This document shows, in pieces, positions 38,915-46,601 of a stretch of 64,000 nucleotides of DNA (position 1 is its first letter; the number at the start of each line of letters is the position of its first letter). The translations under genes were made by a program, and so were the position numbers. The notes under the pieces were generated by a model. The model had not been told where the DNA came from, ran no database searches, and saw only the letters and a program-made list of their open reading frames with translations. The stretch covers positions 117,501-181,500 of the forward strand of contig CAUJNA010000193.1 of the NCBI GenBank assembly GCA_963377175.1, given 5' to 3'. The stretch is from Effrenium voratum. Its lineage: Eukaryota; Sar; Dinophyceae; Suessiales; Symbiodiniaceae.

Positions 38915-39128
38915 CTCATGTTCCTTTCGGCTGGTAGCTTCACTGCCTCGGCGCCTGGAGGTTCACACCCACACGCTGCTGGCCACCTTCCGCCAGACTT
39001 TGTCTCAGCTGGAGGCCGAAGCGGCGAGTGAGGCCGGGCACGTGGCGGCGGTGCGGCGCACGGCGTGCAACTTGCGGCGGGCCTTGGAGGAGACCGAGGG
39101 CTTGTTGGATCAGCAGCCCAGCTTTCAG
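38915..39128 (+). CDS. Exon of the interrupted host gene (exon c), directly before the viral element
   Basis: The frame reads RLEVHTHTLLATFRQTLSQL, then EAEAASEAGHVAAVRRTACN and ALEETEGLLDQQPSFQ. This is an excellent helical coding signal with nearly all third positions G/C. The best end is CAG|GCCGGA at 39128 (GC donor, phase 0). The PLV begins only 28 bp further on. The 5' border (near 38915, after TTAG) is less certain. No family is assigned beyond coiled-coil-like. Confidence 0.55.
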
Positions 39129-39140
39129 GCCGGATCAAGT

Positions 39141-39155
39141 GGGGGGGGGGGGGGG
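39141..39155 (+). other. G-run flanking the element (target-site duplication candidate)
   Basis: Fifteen G precede the first TIR base, and nine G (59691-59699) follow the last. Because both flanks are G on the same strand, a target-site duplication of any length up to 9 G is compatible, including the 6-bp duplication typical of Polintons. Its exact length cannot be read in a homopolymer. Confidence 0.6.
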
Positions 39156-39347
39156 AGTTAGACTAGACCTTGCCCGTCTTTTTTCTATAAAAAATCCTAG
39201 GGTCCTCCCTACACTTTTAGCAACATTTTAAAACAGCACCTCAAACAGCACATTTTCAAAAGTCAACATTTTAAAGCAGGTAATTTCCTAGTAAGTTCAT
39301 CCATATTTTAAAATATATATTTTTTAAAAATAAATTTTACAAAACTT

Positions 39348-39382
<35 letters not shown>

Positions 39383-39588
39383 AAATCTTAAAAAATAAAT
39401 TTTAAAAAATCAATTTTACAAAATTTTAAAAAATAAAATTTACAAAAAAATAAAAACTAAATTTTACAAAAAAAAAAAATAAAAAAAATCAAAAAATATT
39501 ATTCCAAAAATTATGATAAATTATTTTACAATAAATTTTATCACAAATTTTGTAGACATATTATGGGCAAGGTCTGGTTCATTCGTTT
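39156..39588. other. Non-coding TIR tip
   Basis: The first 100 bp are a moderately GC-containing terminal segment (AGACCTTGCCCGTC, AATCCTAGGGTCCTCCC). Then come A/T-only TTTTAAAATA and ATTTTACAAAA motifs and a 37-nt T run (39343-39378). No frame is open. It probably holds the replication/integration ends. Confidence 0.7.
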
Positions 39589-40065
39589 TTAAGGTATTAA
39601 AGGTTTGATTTTATGTAGTTCAAATGGTTTGTTCTGTTCAGTTGTTTGTTCTGTTTGTTCTGGGTTCTGTTGTTGTTTTAGGTTGTTCTGATGCGTTAAG
39701 GATTGTTCGTGTTGTGTTTTCTTATAAAGTTTGACATCATAACCGCATAATGGACAATGATGTATTTTTTGGTTATATTCCTTGTGATATTCTTGTAATG
39801 TATCCTTATTCTGGTTGCGATACTCCTTCTTTTTTGCATTGAGGTTGTCTTTGTTGGTTTCATAATATTCTTTCCATTTGATTTTGTCAGTTTCCTTATT
39901 TGCTTCGTGTCGTAATTTTCTTTGTTGATTTAGTTGTTCTTGGTGTTTCTTATGATATGCTCTCATATATTCACGGCAATTATCACACGTTTTATATTTA
40001 CCTGTGTCAATTGCATTTTTGCATTTCAAGCATTTTACAACGTTTTCCATATAGTTTATTAACAT
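39589..40065 (-). CDS. Zinc-finger protein (158 aa), TIR copy L
   Basis: N-terminal CLKCKN...CDNC zinc-ribbon-like pairs are followed by a long Lys/Glu/Gln helix of KxEYRxxNKD-type repeats. A C-terminal finger CPLCGYD...HEQSLTH (C-x2-C, H-x5-H) follows, then a Gln-rich tail. The helix and final finger resemble the C-terminal part of the GIY-YIG proteins at 45316 and 47802, but there is no nuclease domain. It may therefore be a DNA-binding derivative of those nucleases. The right copy differs by one residue (Thr to Lys). Outermost gene of the TIR. Confidence 0.75.
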   Translation of the reverse strand: MLINYMENVVKCLKCKNAIDTGKYKTCDNCREYMRAYHKKHQEQLNQQRKLRHEANKETDKIKWKEYYETNKDNLNAKKKEYRNQNKDTLQEYHKEYNQKIHHCPLCGYDVKLYKKTQHEQSLTHQNNLKQQQNPEQTEQTTEQNKPFELHKIKPLIP

Positions 40066-40100
40066 AATATTACTTTAAGTATATACCACGCTCAACAATG

Positions 40101-40288
40101 CTAAATTAAAATTGCAGTTAGGATTTCTAATGTCAACTCACTTGGTATTTTATATAATTCGTCCTGCTTGTGCGTGATGTAGTAGTCGCCCCAGTCCGCC
40201 TTCTTTCCGCTTGGTAGTCGCTGCGCCGTCTCCACATGCTTGCCGTTCCTACACTTCCAGTTCCACTAAATAATTCTAATAAATTCAT
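40101..40288 (-). pseudogene. Fossil DNA methyltransferase (start and end joined)
   Basis: Reading the minus strand, the start is MNLLELFSGTGSVG, the SAM-binding motif I (xLELFxGTGS) of C5-type and related DNA methyltransferases. After a frame change the last 50 codons read ADWGDYYITHKQDELYKIPS and LTLEILTAI, resembling the C-terminal end of viral and phage methyltransferases. Everything between is deleted (188 bp remain). The right TIR copy has the same deletion, so the loss preceded duplication or was homogenised. Local GC is higher than in the neighbours. Confidence 0.6.
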
Positions 40289-40318
40289 ATTGTTTATTAG
40301 AATGATTTAGACAATGTT

Positions 40319-40648
40319 TTAGAAATACACATATTTATCATCTTCCTTACTAATCTTATAGTATTCTAATGTTTGTTCTTTTGGACTTTTGATTTGCCCC
40401 TTATTTAACATATCGCAATATTTTTTACGCTTCGTGTCATAATCACCGCTGGGTCTGCCTATCCCTTTCTTTTCAAAGATCTTATCAATCTGTTCCTTCT
40501 CTTCATTGTTATTTTTTGGTTCGTTTGCCTTTGCATCAAGTTTCTCGTCAATAGTTTTTATCATCTCGTACAACAGTTTAACATGTTTACTAACTGTCAT
40601 TATTTTCTTTGATAGTTCAGCAATAGCATCATTCTCAACTTCAGACAT
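40319..40648 (-). CDS. Small protein with GRPSGDYDTKR motif (109 aa), TIR copy L
   Basis: An N-terminal half of heptad-like helix (ELSKKIMTVSKHVKLLYEM) is joined by an Asn/Glu linker to a compact basic C-terminal part. That part reads GIGRPSGDYDTKRKKYCDML and then SPKEQTLEYYKI. It is not assigned to a named family. The start is the only ATG, preceded by a TATATATATAGAA leader. Three residues differ from the right copy, so both remain open under some constraint. Confidence 0.65.
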   Translation of the reverse strand: MSEVENDAIAELSKKIMTVSKHVKLLYEMIKTIDEKLDAKANEPKNNNEEKEQIDKIFEKKGIGRPSGDYDTKRKKYCDMLNKGQIKSPKEQTLEYYKISKEDDKYVYF

Positions 40649-40737
40649 TTCTATATATATATATATTTATATAATTATTTATTTAAATATTTATTTATTT
40701 ATAAAATTGATTTAATGTAAAATCTACTCTTTAAGTA

Positions 40738-41103
40738 CTAAATTTTCATCATTTGTTTAATAGTTTCCTGTGTTTCGTTTTCATTATTATCGGATGGTGT
40801 TGCTTGCCTACCAAATTTAAAAGTTATATTATGAACATCTGTTTCCAGATTTATACTGTCTTTAGTTTTATCAATATTCATTTTCTTGTCGTTTTTACTT
40901 ATTTTGAAATTTGTCGGAATACAACTACATTTACAATTTCCCTTCCTTTGTATTTCCAGTTCGTTTTTTAATTCTAACATCTTTTTACACATAGGACAAG
41001 CAAACTCAACAACTGCTGTTTTATTAATAACTTCTTCTTTGTCTTCATCTGTTGAAGAAACTGTAGTATCTGTTTTATTCTTTTTGTTTTTCTTTTTTCC
41101 CAT
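40738..41103 (-). CDS. Cys-rich basic protein (121 aa), TIR copy L
   Basis: A Lys-rich start (MGKKKNKKNK) precedes a zinc-binding-like cluster, ACPMCKKM ... GNCKCSC, followed by a beta-like segment and a charged tail. The first codons overlap the end of the upstream 64-aa gene by 29 nt, suggesting coupled expression. Unknown function. Two residues differ from the right copy. Confidence 0.62.
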   Translation of the reverse strand: MGKKKNKKNKTDTTVSSTDEDKEEVINKTAVVEFACPMCKKMLELKNELEIQRKGNCKCSCIPTNFKISKNDKKMNIDKTKDSINLETDVHNITFKFGRQATPSDNNENETQETIKQMMKI

Positions 41104-41269
41104 TTATATTAATATTCACATTTTTATTTTTGATATATTGTATTCCTAATTTTATTAATTCTAATGTATAAAAGCATACTTTCTTACATCTGTTATCAGT
41201 TATTATTACTTGTTCTATATTCTCTACTTCATCTATTATATTAATATAATCTGAATAACTCCTATTCAT
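41075..41269 (-). CDS. Small protein (64 aa), TIR copy L
   Basis: Starts MNRSYSDYINIIDEVENIEQ. I chose this ATG rather than one 26 codons upstream for two reasons. It is preceded by a 23-nt leader identical to that of the next gene upstream, and the longer frame would run through a strong hairpin. Unknown family. One residue differs from the right copy. Confidence 0.5.
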   Translation of the reverse strand: MNRSYSDYINIIDEVENIEQVIITDNRCKKVCFYTLELIKLGIQYIKNKNVNININGKKEKQKE

Positions 41270-41294
41270 ATAAATAATAAGATAAATTATTGTT
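41270..41294 (-). promoter_or_regulatory. Shared leader/promoter element, copy 1
   Basis: The minus strand reads TTTATCTTATTATTTATATG into the start codon. The same sequence with its preceding AATAA precedes the zinc-finger peptide at 41523. An identical stretch abutting two unrelated start codons suggests a common (possibly late) viral promoter or leader. Confidence 0.5.
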
Positions 41295-41523
41295 TCATGT
41301 CTGTCTTTCTTTTCTTGTACAACTTGATAGAACTTGATAAGTTCTATCAAGTTCTAGAACTCTAGGAAAAAAGTTCTTTTTCCTAGAGTTGTACAGTTTT
41401 TTCATTGTATCGTCTTTATTCCATCTATATTCCACAAATTTATGATGATGTTTTGAATTTATATGTTTAAATAAATATTTGTCATCATACGTTTTTACCA
41501 CAACTGCAATGGATAATAGTCAT
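41295..41523 (-). pseudogene. Zinc-finger peptide gene, disrupted left copy
   Basis: The start reads MTIIHCSCGK as in the intact right copy (57400-57501). One extra A in the run at 41491-41495 shifts the frame after codon 10. Beyond it, the rest of the finger (KYLFKHINSKHHHKF) is still readable. The stop codon present in the right copy is TGG here, so the shifted frame runs on through the two hairpins to 41295. Confidence 0.55.
41321..41390. repeat. Tandem strong hairpins in the TIR
   Basis: Hairpin 1 pairs 41321-41335 (AACTTGATAGAACTT) with 41339-41353 around a 3-nt loop. Hairpin 2 pairs 41358-41371 (AACTCTAGGAAAAA) with 41377-41390 around 5 nt. Both stems are perfect and are retained in the right TIR (57532-57600), where hairpin 2 even gains one pair. 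They lie between two small genes. Possible roles are a transcript 3' end (giant-virus mRNAs often end at hairpins) or an origin/nicking structure. Confidence 0.85.
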
Positions 41524-41548
41524 ATAAATAATAAGATAAATTATTTAC
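41524..41548 (-). promoter_or_regulatory. Shared leader/promoter element, copy 2
   Basis: Identical to copy 1 from AATAATTTATC to the start codon at 41523. It also forms the outer arm of a hairpin with 41554-41564. Confidence 0.5.
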
Positions 41549-41784
41549 AATTAATCTTATTATTTCATGCATAATAGAATATTGGTGGGGCACAGCACTT
41601 GGGTTTTCATTGCACACGCGAGCAAGACACAAAACTAATTATCTTCAATGCTTATTGATTGAAGCAATGGAAAACCTGTTCCATTATGTTATTCACCGCC
41701 ACTCATAACATAATGATGTTCCATGTAATATTAATTACAAGTTAATTTTTAAATATAATTTTCTATATTTCTTTAATATCAACT
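41527..41784. other. Structured intergenic region upstream of the ATPase
   Basis: A 258-bp gene-free stretch has relatively high GC for the element and two perfect stems: 41527-41537/41554-41564, and 41682-41692/41705-41715 (CATTATGTTAT around a 12-nt loop). Between them lies a non-repetitive GC-bearing core (GGTGGGGCACAGCACTTGGG). It separates divergent genes and is conserved in the right TIR with very few changes. It could be a bidirectional promoter, a structured non-coding RNA or an origin. Confidence 0.5.
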
Positions 41785-42550
41785 ATGACAGATGTCCCAA
41801 TAATAAAACCAATAAACATAACTGAATATGAATTCAAACAATCTAAATATGAGCACGTGCCAAAATTACCATTTAGAAGTATTATAGTTGCGAGTTCGAC
41901 GGGAGGCAAAACAGTTTTAGTTCAAAATCTTATTTTAAATGTTTATAGAAATTCATTTGCAAGAATATTTATATTTTCCCCCAGCGTTCATAATGACCCA
42001 ACTTTTACAGAAGTTAAAAAAATATATCAGGGATGAATTGCACGTGGATGATGAAAAAGAACAAATTTATTTTGATAATTATAATCCAAGTGATTTAGAA
42101 AATGTAATTGAAAGACAGAAGAAAATAATTAATTATATGAAATCTAAAAAGATAAAGAAACTACATTCAATATTAATCGTTATAGACGATCATGCCGACG
42201 ATCCTAAATTTGTCAGATATAGTAAATTATTACATGGATTATTTACAAGAGGCAGGCACGATGCAGTAAGTGTAATTTGTTCAACACAAAAATATAATGT
42301 TTTAGCGCCTATCATTCGTTTAAATGCCAGTTCATTATATATTTTTAGGTTGAAAAATGCAAGTGAGTTAATGAGTTTTATTGAAGAAAATAGCGCCATT
42401 GTTGATAAACAGCAATTATTAGATATGTATCATCAAGCCGTTAATGACGCACCTTATAGTTTCTTCTACGTGAATATGAATGCTAAAGACATTAACAAAA
42501 TGTTTCATATCAGATTTGAACAGGCGTTTCAAATTACGAATGATGAATAA
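41785..42550 (+). pseudogene. DNA-packaging ATPase (A32/FtsK-HerA type), left copy, frameshifted
   Basis: Encodes the same 254-residue protein as 56374-57138 but has 7 A at 42016-42022 where the right copy has 6. The frame therefore breaks after EVKK and resumes in the next frame. Walker A reads VASSTGGKT and Walker B SILIVIDDH, followed by the sensor-like ICSTQ strand, as in virophage and PLV packaging ATPases that pump DNA into capsids. The single-base change in a homopolymer may be a true lesion or a sequencing error. The right copy could in any case supply function. Confidence 0.85.
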
Positions 42551-42580
42551 AGATATTCTAATTTAATATAATATAATAAT

Positions 42581-42814
42581 ATGTCAATGAAACTATGTAG
42601 ATGTGGTGGATTCTATCGTAGAGGTAATTATAATTTTCATACTAATTCTTGGATACATAAACTTTATAAGGCATTGAAAAGACGACCAACAGACGAGGAA
42701 TTATTAAGATTTCAAAATAATTTTGTTGATGAAGAAGATTTAATAGATGATATAAGTAGTACTACTTCAACAACAATACCAGAGGATAATATGACAGACT
42801 ATGATAGCAATTAA
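42581..42814 (+). CDS. Small zinc-finger protein (77 aa), TIR copy L
   Basis: Begins MSMKLCRCGGFYRRGNYNFH with Cys-x-Cys-Gly-Gly and His-x5-His (HTNSWIH). This is the same finger as at the C-terminus of the GIY-YIG protein at 45316. An acidic Asp/Glu/Ser/Thr tail follows. It lies 30 bp after the ATPase on the same strand, possibly co-transcribed. The right copy is identical in protein sequence. Confidence 0.7.
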   Translation: MSMKLCRCGGFYRRGNYNFHTNSWIHKLYKALKRRPTDEELLRFQNNFVDEEDLIDDISSTTSTTIPEDNMTDYDSN

Positions 42815-42843
42815 TAATATTATTATATGTTAATATTATTAAT

Positions 42844-43053
42844 TTAAATTAACGAAGCATTGCAAAATTGTAAGGCAGGAAGTTTATATATTAATTTGTC
42901 AGATTTTTCTTTCTCCAGTTTCTCAATTCGTGCCACACATTCTTGAAGAGATTTAATAATTAAAGTGTCTGCTCGTGTTTTTTCATCTATACTTAAATTA
43001 GTAATGTCTTCCAAACTATTATTTTCATTATTTTTACTTTGACCAATACCCAT
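42844..43053 (-). CDS. Small putative N-myristoylated protein (69 aa)
   Basis: Starts MGIGQSKNNENNSLED. Gly2 with Ser6 and Lys7 fits an N-myristoylation signal, so it may be membrane-associated. A coiled-coil segment (IKSLQECVARIEKLEKEKSD) is followed by a hydrophobic end. The TIR boundary falls inside it: only codons from about residue 7 onward are repeated in the right TIR. A similar protein (77 aa) lies at 53466. Confidence 0.6.
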   Translation of the reverse strand: MGIGQSKNNENNSLEDITNLSIDEKTRADTLIIKSLQECVARIEKLEKEKSDKLIYKLPALQFCNASLI

Positions 43054-43064
43054 TATATATAATA

Positions 43065-43874
43065 TTATTTAGATCTTAATTTTTCAAAATTGAAATGTTG
43101 GTTTTCTTCTTCTTCGTCTTCAGTTGGTGCTGGTATTTCTGTTGGACTTTCTGACGAAGAACTAGAAGAACTATTAACTGTAATAGGCGGAGAACTATGA
43201 ACACTAATAATTTCATTAGAAGAACTACTGCTACTTTGTGCATGTCCTGCTGTTATTTGATTGACTAAATCTGCAATATTTATAGTTGTTGCAATTGCGC
43301 TGTGTGATAAGTTTAATATGATATCTGCTACTGTAGCGCCGTTGTGTAGCATTATTTCTATCATTTTTGTCAATTTGAACTTCTTTTCTTCTTCGTCGCT
43401 GTCCTCCTCGTCTGGTGGTTTCTTTGGCAATGGTTCTGGTGATTTGTTGTTGTCAAGCATTTTAGTAAAGGCTGACACCATTGCATCGCGTTGGTTTTTC
43501 AGTGTTTGTGTTGCTTGTGTTCTTGTTGGTTCATTTCTCTTGTGTGTGTTGTGCCAAAAGTTTTTAAGCATTATTTTAAACATATTGTCTTGGTTTTCCT
43601 TTACCTTAAACGCTTCAAATGTCATATTTAATTGCTGATTTGCATCATTGTATAACTTTTCGTCAGTCTGTCTGGTTTCCGTAGCAATCGTATCTGTGTT
43701 GGTTGCAATGTCAATAAATTCTCTGGGTATTCCCTTTTTCATCATTTTCGGTGGTTGTATTGTTGTTGAAGTGTTTGGTTTCATTAGGTTATGTATTGTA
43801 AAACTGTCGTCATCATATTTATCATTGAATTTATGCTTCTTTCTTTTCAGTATATTTTTAGTTAATATTATCAT
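43065..43874 (-). CDS. Unknown viral protein (269 aa), Ser-rich C-terminus
   Basis: A basic N-terminus precedes a central helix-rich region (FKIMLKNFWHNTHKRNEPTR). Next come an acidic linker (EEDSDEEEKK), a helix (MIEIMLHNGATVADIILNL), serine tracts and an acidic tail. It sits next to the 326-aa gene on the same strand in the capsid-gene cluster, so a virion or assembly role is plausible. No family is recognised. Confidence 0.65.
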   Translation of the reverse strand: MIILTKNILKRKKHKFNDKYDDDSFTIHNLMKPNTSTTIQPPKMMKKGIPREFIDIATNTDTIATETRQTDEKLYNDANQQLNMTFEAFKVKENQDNMFKIMLKNFWHNTHKRNEPTRTQATQTLKNQRDAMVSAFTKMLDNNKSPEPLPKKPPDEEDSDEEEKKFKLTKMIEIMLHNGATVADIILNLSHSAIATTINIADLVNQITAGHAQSSSSSSNEIISVHSSPPITVNSSSSSSSESPTEIPAPTEDEEEENQHFNFEKLRSK

Positions 43875-43893
43875 TATTATTATTATTTATATA

Positions 43894-44874
43894 TTATTTC
43901 TTACCTTTGCCCTTAAAACTTGCCTTGAGTTCTTCTATTCTACCTTTGCCTAAATTTACTATCCACCCGCCATTATCAATAGTGTCTAAAATCATATCCA
44001 CTAAATATTGTTTGTATGTTCTCGCCTTGCCTCTGCCCTTGTGTTTCAATTCTTCTTGTATTTCGCTTTCTTCTGGCACTTGAACGCCTCTTAAATAAAA
44101 TTGAAATTTAATATCATTTACTGTTAAATTAGGGTTTTCTTTCCAGTAAGCAGGACTAATATTATTATCTATTGTTGTTTTAAATAATGGCGTCATTGGC
44201 AATGGTGGTGGTTGTTGGGCTGCTGAACTTGATGCTCCTGTTGCTTGATATTCTACTTGGGCATCATCTCCGCCTGAAATTGGCGAGCCTTCGTACTCTA
44301 ATACTGGGAGATTATCCGGTACTGTTCTTGTTGTTGCCGATGGTGCTGATTGTCTATTGCCTAGCATTAATTGAAAAATTGTTCCGCCCATATCTCTTAA
44401 ATTTGATGCCATTGCTTGACTCACTTCATTTACTCTTTCTTTTGTTGCTGTTGCTAGTTCTTGTAGCCTTGTATCTACCATTGCCTCGTGTTGTCTTGTT
44501 GTTTGTAGCGGTGTTGAAAAATCATATTCATCTTCTATTGCTTCTGCGTTTCTGGTTAATGGTGTGTCAGCATTCATCCTATGCACTGCATAAGTGTGCC
44601 CGTTTCTACGCGCTTCCTGTTTCATCATTGCCTCTCTCATTTGTCTGTCTAATATTCTCATCTCTTGGTCTTTCAATAATTCTAAATGGTCGCTTCCATC
44701 AAAAAAACTACCCTGAGGACTTGCTTTGAAGAATGTAGCATCTCGGTTAGGTAGTTTTCCTGTTAATTGTTCGTTCTCGCCTATTAAATTAGCGATTTCT
44801 TCATAAGTAGGTCGTCGTTTCAATCCAAATGTTGCATATGGATTTATTAATTCTAAACTTGCTGTAGTTGCCAT
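43894..44874 (-). CDS. Unknown, probably structural PLV protein (326 aa)
   Basis: The conserved-looking N-terminal part includes INPYATFGLKRRPTYEEIAN and ASPQGSFFDGSDHLELLKDQ, followed by a long charged helix. A low-complexity Ser/Ala/Pro middle leads to a C-terminal domain (FQFYLRGVQVPEESEIQEEL) and a basic tail (SFKGKGKK). Its place in the minus-strand capsid cluster suggests a virion component. I recognise the N-terminal style from PLV genomes but cannot name a function. Confidence 0.7.
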   Translation of the reverse strand: MATTASLELINPYATFGLKRRPTYEEIANLIGENEQLTGKLPNRDATFFKASPQGSFFDGSDHLELLKDQEMRILDRQMREAMMKQEARRNGHTYAVHRMNADTPLTRNAEAIEDEYDFSTPLQTTRQHEAMVDTRLQELATATKERVNEVSQAMASNLRDMGGTIFQLMLGNRQSAPSATTRTVPDNLPVLEYEGSPISGGDDAQVEYQATGASSSAAQQPPPLPMTPLFKTTIDNNISPAYWKENPNLTVNDIKFQFYLRGVQVPEESEIQEELKHKGRGKARTYKQYLVDMILDTIDNGGWIVNLGKGRIEELKASFKGKGKK

Positions 44875-44978
44875 ATTGATATAATATTAATTAGAAAATA
44901 TTATTAATAATATTTTTGTGAAGAAATATTATTAATAATAAGATTTTATTGTATAAAATCTTATTACATCAATATATT

Positions 44979-45296
44979 TTAAGTAAATATTAACTTGTTT
45001 GTATCTTCATACCATTTATTTAGATGTTCTTTTGTTGCATGTGGTAAGTTAGGACGATATAATTCGCCCATCATTCTATCCAGCTCATTTACATAGTTTG
45101 CTCTCTTGTTTCCTTCGTCAATCTTTTTCCTTAATGCTACTGATGCTTCTTGTGAGTTTCTTAACTTCATTTGTTCGTGTAGGTGTTCTAAATATTTTGT
45201 ATCTTTCATATCAAATGGACTATATTTAATTTGGGAGGATTGTAAGAATATCTTACCTTTATTTTTCTTACTATTTCTTTTGTGGAATTTATACAT
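44979..45296 (-). CDS. Small basic viral protein (105 aa)
   Basis: Starts MYKFHKRNSKKNKGKIF. A frame from 45347 adds 17 residues but would overlap the end of the GIY-YIG gene. The charged helical body includes TKYLEHLHEQMKLRNSQEAS and a C-terminal RPNLPHATKEHLNKWYED. Unknown function. Confidence 0.55.
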   Translation of the reverse strand: MYKFHKRNSKKNKGKIFLQSSQIKYSPFDMKDTKYLEHLHEQMKLRNSQEASVALRKKIDEGNKRANYVNELDRMMGELYRPNLPHATKEHLNKWYEDTNKLIFT

Positions 45297-45315
45297 TATA
45301 TATTTATCATAGATT

Positions 45316-45894
45316 TTAATTATTATTTTCTGACATCCGCTGTTCATAAGACTTATGGGTATTGCTTCTAAAATGTTCTGCTTTATGACTTAACGTATAT
45401 TTTCCGCCACACTGACAATCAACTTTTGTAGTATGCCACGCTTTGATTTTTTCTGGGTGCCTCTCTCTATACAATGCTCCGTATTTTTTATATTCCTCTC
45501 TTGTTTTCTCTGGGTTTGCTCTTCTCCTTTCGTTTCTTTGTTGATTTATTCGGTCTCTGTTCTGTTGTGTATATTCTTTATTATACTCTTGTTTTGGTCG
45601 CCCTGCTATTCTATGATTTAAAGAACCAATTTCTCTAATGATTTCACCTTCTCTTTTTCTTAACTGTTCAATATTTTCACATTTGTATTCTTCAACTAGT
45701 TCAATATAAAAATTATTTATACCATGTTCATTCATATAAGTATGAAGAGGTGATTTTAACGGTTCTTGTTTCGCCATGCTTCTATGTTTTACCATTCGCT
45801 TACATAAATCGCTTGATGTTGAACCTATATAGATTTCGTCATTGAAATTATTTCTTACTGAATATATTTTAGACTTATAGTATTTATTTTCCAT
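45316..45894 (-). CDS. GIY-YIG endonuclease with C-terminal zinc finger (192 aa)
   Basis: The N-terminal GIY-YIG domain is evident from KIYSVRNN (GIY strand), EIYIGSTSSDLCKRMVKH (YIG strand plus catalytic Arg region) and NNFYIELVEEYKCENIEQLR. A basic region of repeated NRDRINQQRN/NPEKTREEYKKYG units follows. A finger CQCGGKYTLSHKAEHFRSNT ends the protein. GIY-YIG enzymes of this layout are frequent in PLVs, virophages and giant viruses, where they act like homing or repair nucleases. It lies between the capsid genes and smaller genes on the same strand. Confidence 0.85.
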   Translation of the reverse strand: MENKYYKSKIYSVRNNFNDEIYIGSTSSDLCKRMVKHRSMAKQEPLKSPLHTYMNEHGINNFYIELVEEYKCENIEQLRKREGEIIREIGSLNHRIAGRPKQEYNKEYTQQNRDRINQQRNERRRANPEKTREEYKKYGALYRERHPEKIKAWHTTKVDCQCGGKYTLSHKAEHFRSNTHKSYEQRMSENNN

Positions 45895-45950
45895 AATTAT
45901 AAAATATTAACGTGATATTTCTTTATATAAAATTCTCTTTTTACAACTTT

Positions 45951-46601
45951 TTAATCGTAAATAATGCTACCCGACTCTCTTAATTCCAGAACAGACTCCG
46001 AAATCATATGTATAAATAATTCTCGCACATCTTCATCGGTTGTCAGTGCTCTGTTACTTCCTTTCAATTTAAAAACGAGTAAACCACCCATTTTAGTATT
46101 CTGTCCAGTAAAATTAGTGTCTGCCATTTTCTCAAATGAAATCCCAATAACGAACTTGTCTTCTCTGTAGCGTTTGTAGGAAATGCTAAAGGCATCTTGG
46201 TCAGGGTTCAAATAGTGTAATGTTCTTCGGAGGTAGTAGGCACTCTCGGCGAGGCTCTGGCATTCAAACTCTGGATATTTCTTATTATTAATTTGTAATT
46301 GCCAAGTCAAATCTAAATCTTTATCTTGAAAACCTTTACCTTGGAAACGCTCACGACCAGCACCATCTGGGTCAGCACCGTCAAAGATACGGGAGTTAAT
46401 CATAGGATTGTAAAAATAGTTCCATCTCTTATAAATATAATTATCGTGTCTGTAGTAGTTATTATTATCAGCATCTGCACCTGCTCTCGGTGGGCGATAC
46501 AATGTAATGAAACAACCATTTAATTTAGAAGCGGATTTAACCATATTCATATTAATTTCAGTTCCTGCCGCGTTGAATGATTGTGTCATAGTGTGATACA
46601 T
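45951..46601 (-). CDS. Major capsid protein-like, C-terminal frame
   Basis: 216 codons following the 315-codon frame at 46586-47533. It probably represents the second jelly roll of a double-jelly-roll PLV capsid protein (TQSFNAAGTEINMNM, NGCFITLYRPPRAG, MGGLLVFKLKG). The two frames overlap by 16 nt, and one base change near 46600-46612 would separate them. Total length (about 530 residues) is that of one PLV MCP. Calling it a distinct minor capsid protein is the alternative. Confidence 0.7.
   Translation of the reverse strand: MYHTMTQSFNAAGTEINMNMVKSASKLNGCFITLYRPPRAGADADNNNYYRHDNYIYKRWNYFYNPMINSRIFDGADPDGAGRERFQGKGFQDKDLDLTWQLQINNKKYPEFECQSLAESAYYLRRTLHYLNPDQDAFSISYKRYREDKFVIGISFEKMADTNFTGQNTKMGGLLVFKLKGSNRALTTDEDVRELFIHMISESVLELRESGSIIYD

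Larger units (their letters stand above)
39156..43035 (+). repeat. Left terminal inverted repeat (3.88 kb)
   Basis: Matches the reverse complement of 55889-59690 from the terminus to the AAAAATAATGAAAAT block inside the small myristoylated-protein gene. The copies differ by scattered substitutions and single-base indels. They also differ by about 75 bp of A/T low complexity near the tip, where the left copy has a run of about 37 T absent from the right. TIRs this long, carrying about nine genes or gene remnants, are unusual for a PLV. Confidence 0.93.

Noticed and set aside
43894..44874. Assignment of the 326-aa protein as penton or integrase
   Set aside because: No jelly-roll-like strand pattern, no DDE or tyrosine recombinase motif is visible; left as unknown.
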